From: Candidatus Coprenecus stercorigallinarum
GTDB lineage: Bacteria > Bacteroidota > Bacteroidia > Bacteroidales > UBA932
Assembly (NCBI GenBank): GCA_018711305.1
Contig: DVIL01000038.1
Span: 38,151-102,150 of the forward strand
Reading direction: 5' to 3'
DNA length: 64,000 bases
In this document: positions 63,702 to 64,000 of the stretch, piece after piece
Numbering within the stretch: the first letter of the stretch is position 1
Layout of the letters: the number at the start of each line of letters is the position of its first letter
Made by a program: the position numbers and the translations under genes
Notes under the pieces: generated by a model
What the model was told of the DNA's origin: nothing
The model's input: the letters and a program-made list of their open reading frames with translations, nothing else
Database searches by the model: none

Positions 63702-63721
63702 TATCACGGAAAACCGTTATT
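63702..63721 (-). promoter_or_regulatory. Predicted operator, site 3 of 3
   Basis: Reads AATAACGGTTTTCCGTGATA in the gene direction, matching sites 1 and 2 except at a few arm positions. It is centred about 43 bp before the expected transcription start, a typical activator position, and implies that the regulator controls its own operon. Confidence 0.6.
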
Positions 63722-63750
63722 TTGAAGGGGCGGGGCAAGGTGTGCAGAGC

Positions 63751-63930
63751 GTGAAGAAATTTTTTGTAAATCTGTATAAAGGAATATACCTCTTTGAAAT
63801 CAAGAGAGTTAGAAGAATTACTTCGTTTTCAGGTAATGAGTTGGCAACCGTCCTGATTGCCGTGGTCTGCATCGCTTTGCTTGTTTGGGAAACTCTTACG
63901 GTACAAAGGTATGAAAAATATTCAGACTGA
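63751..63930 (+). CDS. Possible small single-pass membrane protein
   Basis: A short frame of 59 residues from GTG 63751 (or 62 from GTG 63742) ending TGA at 63930. It has a basic N-terminus (KKFFVNLYKG) and one clear hydrophobic helix (LATVLIAVVCIALLVW). It is divergent from the kinase gene, and the palindrome at 63702 lies between them. No family recognised and no ATG start, so it is a tentative call. Nothing is seen after it to the window end. Confidence 0.4.
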   Translation: MKKFFVNLYKGIYLFEIKRVRRITSFSGNELATVLIAVVCIALLVWETLTVQRYEKYSD

Positions 63931-64000
63931 AAGGATCATTCCAAAAATTATTTTAGTCAGAATATTGAGCATTCATCCTTATGCAGTCTTGGTTGGAAGC

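Overview
The window looks like the chromosome of a Bacteroidales bacterium, most like the G+C-richer gut lineages such as Alistipes/Rikenellaceae (the genus is inference). Signs seen directly: promoters with a TAnnTTTG -7 box and no E. coli-type -10 box, weak ribosome binding sites, lipoproteins with an LxxC-type lipobox, and families typical of Bacteroidota (GLPGLI, BACON/DUF4595, DUF4252, DUF4834, HU-CCDC81, an RND-TolC fusion).

Bases 1-45,500 are mostly ordinary core genome. They hold recQ, kdsD, an agmatinase-family gene, nhaA, an FKBP lipoprotein, an MsbA-type ABC exporter, an acyl-CoA ligase, dCMP deaminase, a CtpA-type protease, tRNA-Leu(CAG), a large GH2 beta-galactosidase, metG, tRNA-Asn(GTT), dnaG, MATE and YitT membrane proteins, recA, trpS and cutC. 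Three accessory sets sit among them. The first is a minus-strand signalling operon at 23.8-26.9 kb: a kinase-like protein without its phospho-acceptor histidine, a normal kinase, and a response regulator with a PP2C phosphatase output. The second is an ECF sigma operon with two DUF4252 proteins at 34.0-36.1 kb, preceded by a likely ECF-type promoter. The third is a heavy-metal efflux operon at 36.2-42.2 kb: a His-rich small protein, an adaptor, and a CzcA/CusA pump fused to its outer-membrane channel.

Bases 45,500-64,000 are accessory, with two two-component systems. System A (48.3-57.3 kb) has an OmpR-type regulator and kinase, two GLPGLI proteins, a broken FtsX-type permease and a TonB-receptor-like outer-membrane protein. 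Arrays of TTAACA-like hexamers with the same 10-10-11 bp spacing, each starting 58 bp before a -7 box, precede the first GLPGLI gene and the outer-membrane protein gene, which ties the two ends of the system together. System B (59.8-63.7 kb) has a NarL/LuxR-type regulator, a TPR sensor kinase interrupted by an in-frame TAA, and a BACON/DUF4595 lipoprotein; a paralogous lipoprotein lies at 46.8 kb. A near-perfect 20-bp palindrome (consensus AATmAyGGTTTTCCrTGATw) lies 20-21 bp upstream of the -7 box of the kinase gene and of both lipoprotein genes, which predicts a three-promoter regulon.

The middle of this part (51.6-54.0 kb) carries an unusual repeat family: two arrays of 105-bp units, each unit opening with a 34-bp palindrome, one array fused in frame to the N-terminus of the second GLPGLI protein and the other fused in frame to the broken permease. 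A second short palindrome, ACTCCTTCGGAAGGAGT, occurs twice as pairs with a 39-bp period and once alone; a decayed REP-associated tyrosine transposase lies near one pair. A 177-bp AT-rich element with perfect 13-bp inverted ends lies between the two 105-bp arrays.
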